From positions 1,429,001 through 1,493,000 of the forward strand of contig NZ_CP033069.1 of the NCBI RefSeq assembly GCF_003669015.1: a DNA stretch of 64,000 nucleotides, written 5' to 3'. Source of the stretch: Acidovorax sp. 1608163 (lineage in GTDB: Bacteria; Pseudomonadota; Gammaproteobacteria; Burkholderiales; Burkholderiaceae_C). This document shows, piece after piece, positions 1 to 9,294 of this stretch (positions are counted from its first letter, which is position 1; the number at the start of each line of letters is the position of its first letter). Below the pieces are notes generated by a model that was not told the DNA's origin, made no database searches, and saw only the letters and a list, made by a program, of their open reading frames with translations. The position numbers and the translations under genes are program-made.

Positions 1-2727
1 AGCCCGCTCGAAATCAATGACCTGCTCAACCGCATCGTCAAGCCTCGGCTGCAGACGGTGACGGGCGTGGCCGACGTGCCGATTTACGGCGAGCGCCGCT
101 ATGCCATGCGCATCTGGCTGGACCCCGAGCGCATGGCCGGCTACCGCCTCACAACGCAGGACGTGGAAGACGCCATTCGCCGCAACAACCTGGAGCTGCC
201 CGCGGGCCGCATCGAGTCGCAGCAGCGCGAGTTCAGCGTGACCTCGCAGACGGAGTTGGCGCGCCCGGCGCAGTTCTCTGACATCGTCATCCGCACGGTG
301 AGTGGCTTTCCGGTGCGCATGCGCGATGTGGCGCGGGTGGAGGAAAGCGCCGCCAGCGACCGCAGCCGTGTGCGCCTCAATGGCCGCGAAGCCATCTCGA
401 TGGGCGTGATCCGCCAGGCCACGGCCAACCCGCTGGAGCTGTCTGCCGGTGTGCGCGCCATGCTGCCCACCTTGAAGGCCGACTTGCCCGCCGACATCAC
501 CATCGACGTGGCCAACGACAACTCGCTGTTCATCGACCGCTCGGTCAAGAGCGTGTACCACACCATTGGCGAGGCGGTGGTGTTGGTGGCGTTGGTGATC
601 TTTGTGTTCTTGCGCACCTTGCGTGCCTCCATCATTCCCATCATCACCATCCCGGTGAGTCTGGTGGGTACGTTTGCGCTGATGTCCCTGGCGGGCTTCT
701 CCATCAACACCTTGACCTTGCTGGCCCTGGTGCTGGCCATCGGGCTGGTGGTGGACGATGCCATCGTGATGCTGGAGAACATTTACCGTCACATTGAAGA
801 GGGGCTGGACCCGTTCTCGGCCGCCATCAAGGGGGCGCGTGAAATCGGTTTTGCCATCATCGCCATGACGCTCACGCTGGTGGCGGTGTACGCGCCGCTG
901 GCGTTCACCCCGGGCCGCACTGGGCGGTTGTTTGTGGAGTTTGCGCTGGCCCTGGCCGGGGCTGTGGTGGTGTCGGGCTTTGTGGCGCTGACCCTGTCGC
1001 CCATGATGTGCTCGCTGCTGCTCAAGCACAACCCCAATCCGAACTGGTTTGACCGCTCCATGGAGCGGTGGCTCACGGCCCTGTCAGACGCCTATGGCCG
1101 CCTGCTGCGCTGGGTGGTGACGGCGCGGTGGGGGGGGCGCAGGGAAGACGGCTCGGGTGGAGGGCTGCGTGGTGCGCTGTTCCAGGCCCGCTGGCTGGTT
1201 GTGGCGGTGATGCTCGTCAGTGGGGCCGGTTTGGTGGCGATCTACCCCAAGATGAAGCAAGAGCTGTCGCCCATGGAAGACCGGGGCACGATTCTCGTCA
1301 ACGTCACGGCGCCCGATGGCGCCACGCTGGACTACACCAACCGCTACGCGCTGGAGCTGGAAAAGATTGGCCGCGAGTACCCCGAGTTCGACCGCATCTT
1401 TGCCAACATCGGCAACCCCACGGTAGCGCAAGGCAGCGTGATCTACCGCACGGTGGACTGGGAGCAGCGCGAGCGCAGCACCCTGGCCATGGCGCGTGAC
1501 CTGCAGCCCAAGGTGGCGGCCTTGCCAGGCGTGAATTCGTTCCTGATCACCCCGCCGTCGCTGGGCCAGGGCTTTCGCTCGCGGCCCCTCACGTACGTGA
1601 TACAGACCTCGGACAGCTACGAGAACCTGAACGCCGTCACCAACCAGATGATGGCCGAGATTGCCAAGAACCCCGGCATCATCTCGCCCGATGTGGACCT
1701 GCGCCTGAACAAGCCCGAGCTGCGCATCAGCGTGAACCGCGAGCGCGCAGCCGACCTGGGCGTGAGTGTGGACGTGGTGGCCAAGGCCATTGAGACCATG
1801 CTGGGCGGGCGCACCGTGACGCGCTACAAGCGCGATGCCGAGCAGTACGACGTGATCGTGCAAACCGAGGCCCGGGGCCGCACCACGCCAGAGAACATTG
1901 ACAGCATCTACGTGCGTGGCCGCAACGACGCCATGATTCCGCTCTCCAGTCTGGTGAACGTGAAGGAGAGTGTGAGCCCGCGCGAGCTGAACCACTTTGG
2001 CCAGCGCCGCTCGGTCACCATCACGGCCAACCTGTCGCCCGACTATTCGCTGGGCGAGGCGCTGACCTTCATGGATTCCACCGCCGCCAAGGTGCTCAAG
2101 CCTGGCTACACCACCGACCTCAACGGCACCTCGCGCGAGTTCAAAAGCTCGCAGGGCGCCCTGGGCATCGTGTTCCTGCTGGCGCTGGTGTTCATCTTCT
2201 TGGTGCTGGCTGCGCAGTTCGAGAGCTTCATCGACCCCCTGGTCATCATGGTGTCGGTGCCGCTGTCCATGATCGGTGCGCTGCTGGCGCTGCAGTGGAG
2301 CGGGGGCTCGCTCAACGTGTACTCGCAGATCGGCCTCATCACGCTGGTGGGCCTGATCACCAAGCACGGCATCTTGATTGTGGAGTTCACCAACCAACTG
2401 CGCGAAGAGGGTATGGACATGGTGGACGCGCTGGTCAAAGCCTCAGCCCAGCGCCTGCGCCCCATCCTGATGACCACCGGCGCCATGGTGCTGGGCGCTG
2501 TGCCCCTGGCGCTGGCCACCGGGGCTGGGGCCGAGACGCGGTCGCAGATTGGCTGGGTGATTGTGGGCGGCATGTCGTTGGGCACCTTGCTCACGATTTT
2601 TGTGGTGCCCACCATGTACACCCTGTTTGCTCGCAAGGCGGTGCCGGGGGCCAAGACCACCGTGGCGGTGGAGAGTGCCACGCCGCACGCCGATGGCCCT
2701 GCAGGGTCTGCGGCGGCGCACGGCTGA
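1..2727 (+). CDS. RND efflux pump inner-membrane permease (5' end outside window)
   Basis: Permease of a tripartite RND pump (AcrB/MexB, HAE-1 type), which uses proton influx to push substrates out through a periplasmic adaptor and a TolC-like channel. The frame is open from base 1, so the start lies upstream; 908 residues of roughly 1040 expected are visible. Two hydrophobic helix blocks are seen (visible residues about 180-320 and 700-870). The paired aspartates of TM4 are at 252-253 (GLVVDDAIV) and the TM10 lysine at 788 (GLITKHGIL), the proton-relay residues of this family. The adaptor gene is presumably upstream. A strong terminator follows 25 bases after the stop. The substrate cannot be predicted. 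Confidence 0.95.
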   Translation, partial: SPLEINDLLNRIVKPRLQTVTGVADVPIYGERRYAMRIWLDPERMAGYRLTTQDVEDAIRRNNLELPAGRIESQQREFSVTSQTELARPAQFSDIVIRTVSGFPVRMRDVARVEESAASDRSRVRLNGREAISMGVIRQATANPLELSAGVRAMLPTLKADLPADITIDVANDNSLFIDRSVKSVYHTIGEAVVLVALVIFVFLRTLRASIIPIITIPVSLVGTFALMSLAGFSINTLTLLALVLAIGLVVDDAIVMLENIYRHIEEGLDPFSAAIKGAREIGFAIIAMTLTLVAVYAPLAFTPGRTGRLFVEFALALAGAVVVSGFVALTLSPMMCSLLLKHNPNPNWFDRSMERWLTALSDAYGRLLRWVVTARWGGRREDGSGGGLRGALFQARWLVVAVMLVSGAGLVAIYPKMKQELSPMEDRGTILVNVTAPDGATLDYTNRYALELEKIGREYPEFDRIFANIGNPTVAQGSVIYRTVDWEQRERSTLAMARDLQPKVAALPGVNSFLITPPSLGQGFRSRPLTYVIQTSDSYENLNAVTNQMMAEIAKNPGIISPDVDLRLNKPELRISVNRERAADLGVSVDVVAKAIETMLGGRTVTRYKRDAEQYDVIVQTEARGRTTPENIDSIYVRGRNDAMIPLSSLVNVKESVSPRELNHFGQRRSVTITANLSPDYSLGEALTFMDSTAAKVLKPGYTTDLNGTSREFKSSQGALGIVFLLALVFIFLVLAAQFESFIDPLVIMVSVPLSMIGALLALQWSGGSLNVYSQIGLITLVGLITKHGILIVEFTNQLREEGMDMVDALVKASAQRLRPILMTTGAMVLGAVPLALATGAGAETRSQIGWVIVGGMSLGTLLTIFVVPTMYTLFARKAVPGAKTTVAVESATPHADGPAGSAAAHG

Positions 2728-2752
2728 GTCGCACTGGCTGCACCCACAAAAG

Positions 2753-2785
2753 AAGGCCCTTGGCATCACGCCAAGGGCCTTTTTA
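2753..2785 (+). terminator. intrinsic terminator of the RND gene
   Basis: Perfect 12-bp stem (AAGGCCCTTGGC and its complement) with a 5-base loop, running into a T tract. It lies 25 bases after the RND stop codon and ahead of the convergent bdhA gene. Confidence 0.9.
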
Positions 2786-2794
2786 ATTGAATGT

Positions 2795-2842
2795 GCCTCT
2801 AGTGCTTGTCGAATAAGCGCTAGTAGCTATCAAATTAATAGC
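2795..2842 (-). repeat. 48-bp two-hairpin repeat, copy 1
   Basis: Intergenic copy between the RND terminator and the 3' end of bdhA. Read on the minus strand it shows the left hairpin GCTATTAATTTGATAGC and, after a short spacer, the right hairpin TAGCGCTT / AAGCACTA, ending in GAGGC. Its first phase is open over 16 codons. Six more copies lie at 19903, 20368, 26094, 44789, 49590 and 50286. Confidence 0.85.
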
Positions 2843-2857
2843 GTTTGAGGCGGTTGT

Positions 2858-3640
2858 TTACTGAGCCGCCCAGCCGCCGTCCATGTTCCAGGCCACGCCA
2901 CGCACGTTGTTGGCCGCGGTGGAGCAGAAGAACACCGCCAGGTCACCCAGCTCCTCGGGGGTGGTGAATTGCATGGAGGGCTCTTTCTCGCCCAGCAGCA
3001 GCTTGGTGGCTTCTTCGTTGCTCAGGCCGTGGGCGGCGGCCTTGGCATCCACCTGCTTTTGCACCAGCGGTGTCAGCACCCAGCCGGGGCAGATGGCGTT
3101 GGCCGTGATGCCTGTGGTGGCGGTCTCCAGCGCCGTCACTTTGGTCAACCCCACGATGCCGTGCTTGGCGGCCACATAGGCGGATTTTTGGGCCGAGCCC
3201 ACCAACCCGTGCACCGACGCCACGTTGATGATGCGGCCCCAGTTGGCCTTGCGCATGCTGGGTAAGGCTAGGCGCGATGTGTGGAAGGCGCTGGTCAGGT
3301 TGATGGCCAAAATGGCATCCCACTTCTCCACGGGAAAGTCTTCCACATTGGCGACATGCTGGATACCCGCGTTGTTGACCAGAATGTCCACCTGGCCAAA
3401 CTGGGTGGCGCTGTAGCGCATCATGTCTTCGATGTCTGCGGCCCGGCTCATGTCCGCCCCGTGGTAGGCCACCTGGGCATCCGCCGCCTGGCCTGCGGCC
3501 AGCACCTCGGCCCGGGGCGCATCCACGTCACCAAACCCGTTGAGCACGATGTTGGCCCCCTGGCGGGCCAGGGCTTTTGCAATGCCCAGGCCGATGCCGC
3601 TGGTAGAGCCGGTGACGAGGGCCGTTTTGCCTTTCAGCAT
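2858..3640 (-). CDS. bdhA: D-3-hydroxybutyrate dehydrogenase (SDR family)
   Basis: NAD-dependent cytosolic oxidation of D-3-hydroxybutyrate to acetoacetate, the last step in using PHB reserves. 260 residues, normal for the classical short-chain dehydrogenase family. Nucleotide-binding motif TGSTSGIG at 10-17, NNAG at 89-92, catalytic Ser142 and Y155-x3-K159. The C-terminal part (GWVLTPLVQKQVD and following) is typical of 3-hydroxybutyrate dehydrogenases rather than FabG. The start is supported by AGGGAGA eight bases upstream. It stands alone, convergent with the RND gene and divergent from the hydrolase. The PHB regulator phaR is 11 kb away. The exact substrate is inferred from family resemblance. 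Confidence 0.9.
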   Translation of the reverse strand: MLKGKTALVTGSTSGIGLGIAKALARQGANIVLNGFGDVDAPRAEVLAAGQAADAQVAYHGADMSRAADIEDMMRYSATQFGQVDILVNNAGIQHVANVEDFPVEKWDAILAINLTSAFHTSRLALPSMRKANWGRIINVASVHGLVGSAQKSAYVAAKHGIVGLTKVTALETATTGITANAICPGWVLTPLVQKQVDAKAAAHGLSNEEATKLLLGEKEPSMQFTTPEELGDLAVFFCSTAANNVRGVAWNMDGGWAAQ

Positions 3641-3763
3641 GAGAGTTTCTCCCTAATGAACATGACTGGGAAACATGACTGGCGCAACCAGGGTGCAGGT
3701 GGCCCCACCGCAGGGCAAAGGCTTTTGCTGCATACCGGTTTGCGCAAGTCCTAATGAATTACG

Positions 3764-4813
3764 ATGCAACGCAGCCATTATCAAGCGCTGCCTTCGGATT
3801 TCGCACCCATGATTGAACCTACGCTGAACTACGTACCGTGCCCAGGCCTTGCTGCGGCCTCGGCACCAGCAGCCCTGACCGACGCATCGCCTGCGCAGCA
3901 TCCTGCGGCCCAACCGGCCGTCCACCCAGCAGCCCACCGCATGGCGTATTGGGAGTGGAATGCCACCGGCAACCCAGCCCACCCGCATGTGGTGGTGTGC
4001 GTGCATGGCCTGTCGCGCCAAGGGCGCGACTTTGACACCCTGGCCCGCAGCCTCAGCGCCCACGCGCGCGTGATTTGCCCCGATGTGGTGGGGCGTGGCC
4101 AAAGCGACTGGCTGGCAGACCCCATGGGCTATCAGCTGCCGGTGTACGCGGCCGACATGCTGGCCTTGCTGGCGCAGGTGCACCAGCAAGGCCCCATTGC
4201 CACCCTCGATTGGGTGGGCACCAGCATGGGGGGGCTCATCGGCATGGCCCTGGCGGGGCAACCGGGCTTGCCCTTGCCCGCACCCGTTCGCCGATTGGTG
4301 CTCAACGATGTGGGGCCGGTCATCCAGTGGCAGGCGCTGCAGCGCATTGGCCAATACCTGGGCTACCCAGCGCGGTTTGAATCGCTGCAGCAGGCGGCCG
4401 ATGCGATGTGGGCCATCTCCAGCAGCTTTGGGCCGCACACCCCAGCGCAGTGGCTGGCGCTCTCTCAACCCATGGTGCGCAGCCTGCCCGAAGGGGGTTT
4501 GGCGCTGCACTACGACCCGGCCATTGCCGTGCCGTTTCGGGCGTTGACGCCTGAGGCTGCCGCTGCGGGCGAGGCCGCCTTGTGGCAGCTGTACGACCAT
4601 ATCCAGGCGCAAACGTTGCTGCTGCGTGGGGCGCAATCGGACTTGCTGTCGCGAGAGACGGCCGGCGCCATGCAGGCCCGTGGCCCCAGGGCACGCTGCG
4701 TGGAGTTGGAAGGCGTGGGGCATGCCCCCACCTTGGTGGCTGCCGACCAGGTGGCCGTGGTGCAGGACTTTCTTCTGGCCGCTCCCCTCGAAAAAGGTGC
4801 CTTGGCAGAATGA
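3764..4813 (+). CDS. alpha/beta hydrolase
   Basis: Predicted alpha/beta-fold hydrolase of 349 residues. An HG oxyanion motif (VCVHGLSRQG, about 78-87), nucleophile elbow GTSMGG with Ser154, and a late His in GVGHAPTLV provide the usual catalytic pieces. The 60 residues before the fold are Ala/Pro-rich and poorly conserved looking; a start at the ATG at 3809 (MIEPTLNYV) is equally possible, and neither start has a clear ribosome binding site. The stop codon overlaps the relA start (ATGA at 4810-4813), so the two genes are probably co-translated. The substrate is unknown. Confidence 0.85.
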   Translation: MQRSHYQALPSDFAPMIEPTLNYVPCPGLAAASAPAALTDASPAQHPAAQPAVHPAAHRMAYWEWNATGNPAHPHVVVCVHGLSRQGRDFDTLARSLSAHARVICPDVVGRGQSDWLADPMGYQLPVYAADMLALLAQVHQQGPIATLDWVGTSMGGLIGMALAGQPGLPLPAPVRRLVLNDVGPVIQWQALQRIGQYLGYPARFESLQQAADAMWAISSSFGPHTPAQWLALSQPMVRSLPEGGLALHYDPAIAVPFRALTPEAAAAGEAALWQLYDHIQAQTLLLRGAQSDLLSRETAGAMQARGPRARCVELEGVGHAPTLVAADQVAVVQDFLLAAPLEKGALAE

Positions 4814-7019
4814 AGACGAACCCCTCGACCCACGTCCCCACCCTCGCGCCCTCCGAGCCCCTGCCGCAGCTGATTGCTGCCACGGCCCATGCACTGCCCG
4901 AGCAAGTGGACGCTCTGGCCCGGGCCCGGGCTTTTGCCGAGCCCTTGCTGGCCTGCGAGACGCTGGACTCTGGCGAAAACACCCTGCTCCACGCCGACGC
5001 CGTGGCGGCCATCCTCAAAGGCATTGGCGGCTCTGAAGCCATGCAGGCCGCGTGCTATCTGGTGTATGCCTGCGTGCACCTCAACAAGCCCGAAGAGGTG
5101 ATCGCCAAAGCGTTTGGTGACAACTTTGCCGCCCTGGCGGTCGAGACCACCAAGCTCATGCGGGTGCAGCGCCAGGCCCTGGCCGCCGAGCAGGTCGATG
5201 ACCCTGCGGTGCAGACCGAGAACGTGCGCAAGATGCTGCTGGCCTTCTCGCGTGACTTGCGGGTGGTGATGCTGCGGCTGGCGTCGCGCCTGCAAACGCT
5301 GCGCTTTCATGCGGCCAGCAAGCGGCCGGTGTCGCCCAGCCTGGCGCGCGAATCGCTGCAGGTGTTTGCGCCGCTGGCCAACCGCCTGGGCATCTGGCAG
5401 ATGAAGTGGGAGCTGGAGGACTTGTCCTTTCGCTTCCTGGAGCCCGACACCTACAAGGACGTGGCCCGCCTGCTCGATGAAAAGCGCGGTGAGCGCGAGG
5501 TGTACATGCAGCAGCTGCGCCAGCGGCTGGAGTCTGAGTTGCGCGGGCGCAGCATCAGCGCCACCGTGCAGGGGCGGCCCAAGCACATCTACAGCATCGT
5601 CAAGAAGATGCGAGGCAAGTCGCTGAACTTCGACCAGGTGCTGGACCTGCGGGCGCTGCGCGTGGTGGTGCCCAGCGTGAAGGATTGCTATGCCGCCCTC
5701 AGCTGGGTGCACGAGCAGTTCACACCCATCGTGGAAGAGTTTGACGACTACATCGCCAAGCCCAAGCCCAACGGCTACCAGTCCCTGCACACCATCGTGC
5801 GGGACGAGCAGGGCCGCCCGGTCGAAATCCAGATCCGTACCCAGGCCATGCACGACCACGCCGAGCACGGCGTGGCGGCGCACTGGGCGTACAAAGAGGC
5901 GGGCAGCAAGGGTTACGCAGGCGTGTCTGCCGCAGGCGAGTACGACGCCAAGATCGCGGTGCTGCGCCAGTTGCTGGCCTGGGAGCGCGACCTGGCTGGC
6001 AACGTGCCCAACCGAGGCCTGTTTGAAGACCGCATCTACGTGCTCACGCCCGATGCGGCGGTGATCGAGCTTTCGCAAGGCGCTACCCCGGTGGACTTTG
6101 CCTATGCCGTGCACACCAGTGTCGGGCACCGCTGCCGGGGGGCACGGGTGGACGGCGCCATGGTGCCGCTGAATACTCCATTGCAAAACGGCCAGACGGT
6201 GGAAATCAGCACTGTCAAGGAAGGCCGCCCCTCGCGCGATTGGCTCAACGCCGAGCTGGGCTACCTCACCAGCAACCGCGCCAAGGCCAAGGTGCGCGCC
6301 TGGTTCAACGCCCAGGCCACGCACGAGACGGTGGCCCGTGGGCGTGAGGCGGTAGAGAAGCTGCTGCAGCGCGAAGGCAAAACCGCCATGAAGCTGGACG
6401 ACCTGGCTGCGCAGTTGGGCTTCAAATCTGCGGACGGTTTGTTTGAAGTGGTGGGCAAGGACGAGTTTTCGCTGCGCAACATCGAGAACCTGCTGCGCCC
6501 GCCCGAGCCCGTGTTGCAGCCGGACGATTACCTGCTGCTCAAGAAAACCCGCACCAACGAATCTGCCCCAAGGGCGGGGTGCTGGTGGTGGGCATTGATT
6601 CGCTGATGACCCAGCTGGCCAAGTGCTGCAAGCCAGCACCGCCCGACCTGATCCGGGGTTTTGTCACGCGTGGCAAGGGGGTGAGCGTGCACCGCGCTGA
6701 CTGCAGCAACTTCCGTGAGATGGCCGCGCGCAGCGCCGAACGGGTGATCGAGGTGGAATGGGGCACGCCCAAAGCGGCTGCCGCTGCCGTGTACCCGGTG
6801 GATGTGGCGGTCGAGGCGGCTGACCGCCAGGGGCTGCTGCGCGATATCTCGGAAGTGTTTGCCCGTGAAAAGACCAACGTGATCGGGGTGCAGACCCAGT
6901 CCGTCAAGGGCACTGCCTGGATGACTTTCACGGTAGAAGTGGCAGACTCTGGCCGCCTCAACAAGGTGCTGGGCATCGTGGCTTCGGTGCCGGGGGTGCG
7001 CTCGGCACGGCGGCGCTGA
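4810..7019 (+). pseudogene. relA: RelA-type (p)ppGpp synthetase, frameshifted near the C-terminus
   Basis: RelA/SpoT-family enzyme that transfers pyrophosphate from ATP to GDP/GTP during the stringent response. Order: degenerate HD region (the His-Asp hydrolase motif is missing, as in RelA), synthetase domain (DQVLDLRALRVVV and FDDYIAKPKPNGYQSLHT), TGS domain (about 390-460), then the C-terminal zinc-finger/ACT part. The first frame runs from ATG 4810 to a stop at 6606; the ending GVLVVGIDSLMTQLAKCC and ACT domain continue in another frame from about 6570 to 7019. Adding one C to the CCCC run at 6566-6569 would restore the usual join (SAPKGGVLVVG). HD, synthetase and TGS would survive truncation, whereas ribosome regulation would not. 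Sequencing error is a real possibility. Confidence 0.9.
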
Positions 7020-7029
7020 GTGCTGAGTT

Positions 7030-7059
7030 TTGCGAGACCTGCTTTTTTGATGCTATACT
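7030..7059 (+). promoter_or_regulatory. probable sigma70 promoter of tRNA-Val(GAC)
   Basis: A -10 box TATACT at 7054-7059 lies 20 bases before the tRNA, with a weak -35 TTGCGA at 7030-7035 (18-base spacing). It overlaps no other feature. Confidence 0.5.
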
Positions 7060-7078
7060 CGCATTCTCGAATACAAAC

Positions 7079-7155
7079 AGGCGCGTAGCTCAGCTGGTTA
7101 GAGCACCACCTTGACATGGTGGGGGTCGTTGGTTCGAGTCCAATCGCGCCTACCA
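7079..7155 (+). tRNA. tRNA-Val (anticodon GAC)
   Basis: Full cloverleaf with encoded CCA. The acceptor stem AGGCGCG pairs with CGCGCCT, the anticodon loop is TTGACAT, and the T-loop is TTCGAGT. Its last 23 bases and the following 24 bases recur at 14863-14909, marking this gene as an integration site. Confidence 0.95.
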
Positions 7156-7179
7156 ACTAACCATTGGTAAAAAGCCTTC
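7133..7179 (+). repeat. left copy of 47-bp direct repeat (att-like, tRNA-Val 3' end)
   Basis: Identical over 47 bases to 14863-14909, from the T-loop (TTCGAGTCCAATC) past the CCA to AAAAAGCCTTC. This is the pattern left when an element integrates into a tRNA 3' end and restores it. Confidence 0.85.
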
Positions 7180-7208
7180 TAGATTAACGGTCTAGAAGGC
7201 TTTTTTTT
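7169..7208 (+). terminator. terminator of tRNA-Val(GAC)
   Basis: 15-bp perfect stem (AAAAAGCCTTCTAGA and complement), 7-base loop, T8 tract. The right island end has a different hairpin built on the same first 11 bases. Confidence 0.85.
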
Positions 7209-7273
7209 GGTTGTTTCGCTGGTTGAGGCTTTATTCACCTTGAAGTGTCCGCGCCGAAGTAGAGCTGAGCCAT

Positions 7274-8883
7274 CGGGGGTGCGGATAAAAACTTGGACTG
7301 GTTTTATGCCGCAAGTCCAAGACTCACCCTGTATTCGATCGGGCTGAGGGCCCACAGGGATATCTTGATCCGCTTCTCGTTGTACCAGCGGCTGTAGTTG
7401 TCGACTGCCTCAATGAACTGCGCAAGGGTGACGCTCTTCCAGTCCTGAGGATAGAACAGTTCGTTCTTCAGCCAACCGAAGAACCCCTCGCAGGCTGCGT
7501 TGTCAGGGGAGCATGCCTTGCGAGACATCGAGCGGGTGAAGTTGGCATCGCGCATCCTTGATATCCAGCCTGGCCGGCGGTAGTGGCCGCCGCGGTCGGA
7601 GTGGACCACAGGCCGGTCAGCGGTGTCCGTCACCGTCTCGATGGCTGCGTCCAGCATGGTATTGACCAGCTCAGCGTCCGGGCTCGTGCCAATGGTCCAG
7701 CTCATTACCATGCCGTCGAAGCAATCGATGATTGGCGACAGGTAAACCTTGCCGCCGGGGATCTGGAACTCTGTGATGTCCGTGAGCCACTTCTCATTGG
7801 ATGCAGCAGCCTGGAAGTCGCGGTTGATGATGTTCTCTGGCGCTGGACTGATCTCCCCTTGGTACGAGGCGTATCTGCGCTTCTTGGACTTTGGAGCAAC
7901 CAAGCGCTCCTGCCTCATCAGCCGCTGCACCACCTTCTCCGAGATGTTGACCTGCTGCCTTGTCAGCGAGGCCTGCAGCCTGCGGTAGCCGTAGCAACGG
8001 TGGTCCGACTCAAAGATATCGGTGATCGCACGACGCGCACAGAGGTACCTGTCGCCCACCGCTGCGCGGGCCCGATGGTAGAAGTACGAGCTGCGTGCAA
8101 GGCCCAACTGTCCAAGGAGCTTTGGCAGGCCATAGTGCTCCTTGAGGGCGTCAATCAGCAGTGTCTTCTCCCTGTTGGACAGGAGCTGCAGATCGACGCC
8201 CAGGCCTTTTTTTAGCAGTTCATTGGCCTTGTTCAAGAGGTCCTGCTCAAGGCGCAGTTGCCTGACTTCGCGGCGCAACGCCTCAACCTGGCGCTCGAGC
8301 TCGTCGCGCTCTTGAGCGTGGGGTGACTGATTGGTTTGTTTCATGGATGCGGGTGCCTCACGCCCCAGGAGCTGGTTCTTCCAGTTGTACAACGTCGGCC
8401 TGCTCACGCCAAGCTTCTGAGCAACCGCCTGCGCACTTCCCTCACGAGTGCACAGTTCGAGGACCGCCTGCTTCTTCATTTGCGGCGGCCGAGGTGCACT
8501 GACGGCTCTGCCGACAACGCGCTGGCGGGAGTCGGGGTCCAGTTCATCAATCCAGGCGCGCAGCAAATCGCGGCACGGATAGCCCAGCGCCTTGACTGTT
8601 GATGCGATGCAGCGCCCGTGCTCGGCGTAGTGTTTGACAGCCTGCTCCTTCTGAATTTGAGAATACTTCGGCTTCGAGCGCACGTAGCCGGACAACAGGT
8701 CCAGGCGCCGCTCGTACTCCTCATGCCAGCTCTTCAAGGAGTTCTTCGTCGGATAGCCCAACTGGCGGATAGTCGCTCCGGTGCGCTTGCCCAGCTTGAT
8801 GTCGAGCGTGACCGCTCGGATGCGGTCTTCGTATGAATACATGAACTACCTCCAGGTAGTCCAAGTTTTCCGCCGCACCCCCG
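7274..8883 (-). mobile_element. IS3-family insertion sequence with single-frame transposase
   Basis: About 1.6 kb. The ends form inverted repeats: left GGGGGTGCGGATAAAAACTT near 7275 and, as the reverse complement of the right end, GGGGGTGCGGCGGAAAACTT near 8882. The transposase fills nearly all of it. No convincing target duplication is visible directly outside the repeats. Confidence 0.8.
7304..8842 (-). CDS. IS3-family transposase (512 aa, OrfA and OrfB in one frame)
   Basis: DNA cutting and joining enzyme of the surrounding insertion sequence. The N-terminal half has helix-turn-helix-like segments (VLELCTREGSAQAVAQKLGV) and a leucine-rich coiled coil (RQVEALRREVRQLRLEQDLL); the C-terminal half is the rve/DDE catalytic core with Asp in WLTDITEF, Asp in VVHSDRGGHY and Glu in CEGFFGWLKNE. 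IS3 transposases are usually made from two overlapping frames joined by -1 slippage; here one frame of 512 codons covers both. It appears intact. Confidence 0.9.
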   Translation of the reverse strand: MYSYEDRIRAVTLDIKLGKRTGATIRQLGYPTKNSLKSWHEEYERRLDLLSGYVRSKPKYSQIQKEQAVKHYAEHGRCIASTVKALGYPCRDLLRAWIDELDPDSRQRVVGRAVSAPRPPQMKKQAVLELCTREGSAQAVAQKLGVSRPTLYNWKNQLLGREAPASMKQTNQSPHAQERDELERQVEALRREVRQLRLEQDLLNKANELLKKGLGVDLQLLSNREKTLLIDALKEHYGLPKLLGQLGLARSSYFYHRARAAVGDRYLCARRAITDIFESDHRCYGYRRLQASLTRQQVNISEKVVQRLMRQERLVAPKSKKRRYASYQGEISPAPENIINRDFQAAASNEKWLTDITEFQIPGGKVYLSPIIDCFDGMVMSWTIGTSPDAELVNTMLDAAIETVTDTADRPVVHSDRGGHYRRPGWISRMRDANFTRSMSRKACSPDNAACEGFFGWLKNELFYPQDWKSVTLAQFIEAVDNYSRWYNEKRIKISLWALSPIEYRVSLGLAA

Positions 8884-9294
8884 TTTTGAAGGTATTGCGC
8901 AGGCCCAGGCGGCTTTGCTTCATGGGCGTATTGTCTGGGCTTCATCCTTGCCCAAATTACGTTGCAGAGGGATTCATGCAGGAAAACTCCAAGGCTTTTG
9001 GGGGCACTGCACTTGCCGTGGCGCCGTCGCGTGTTATCGGGACCGCTGGTCCGCCATATCGGCCTCAACACTCAGGCGCACTTTTAAAGTGCATTGCAAT
9101 CGGCCTGCTTAAGATATAGTCGCCCGCAGTGTGGGATTTAGAAACGCTGGGGACTTTTTGGTGGCGGTGCATCTCCTTCGAGGGTGAGCCTTAAAGCTGC
9201 GTCGGGGCTAAAAAAGATGCCTATGTGACTTTTTAATCCCTCTGGTTTTGCAACTTGCAGTATTTTTGTTGCCAAATATAAATAAGAGGGGTAC
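8884..9294. other. 411-base gap before the giant surface protein gene
   Basis: No gene I can support. A 47-codon frame from ATG 8976 has an AGAGGG-like ribosome site but no recognisable content. The last 60 bases are AT-rich (TTGCAG at 9255, TATAAA at 9277) and may hold the promoter of the gene at 9295, although the spacing to its ribosome binding site is tight. Confidence 0.4.

Noticed and set aside
1084..2397. Long antisense frames across the RND gene and several other GC-rich genes
   Set aside because: They mirror well-identified genes on the other strand and have no independent start signals or family resemblance.
3777..3795. AAGCGCTGCC near the hydrolase start, partly like the 48-bp repeat
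   Set aside because: Only about 10 bases fit and neither hairpin is present.
9120..9240. Possible riboswitch before the giant surface gene
   Set aside because: No match to the conserved cores of c-di-GMP, cobalamin or other classes that I can recognise by eye.
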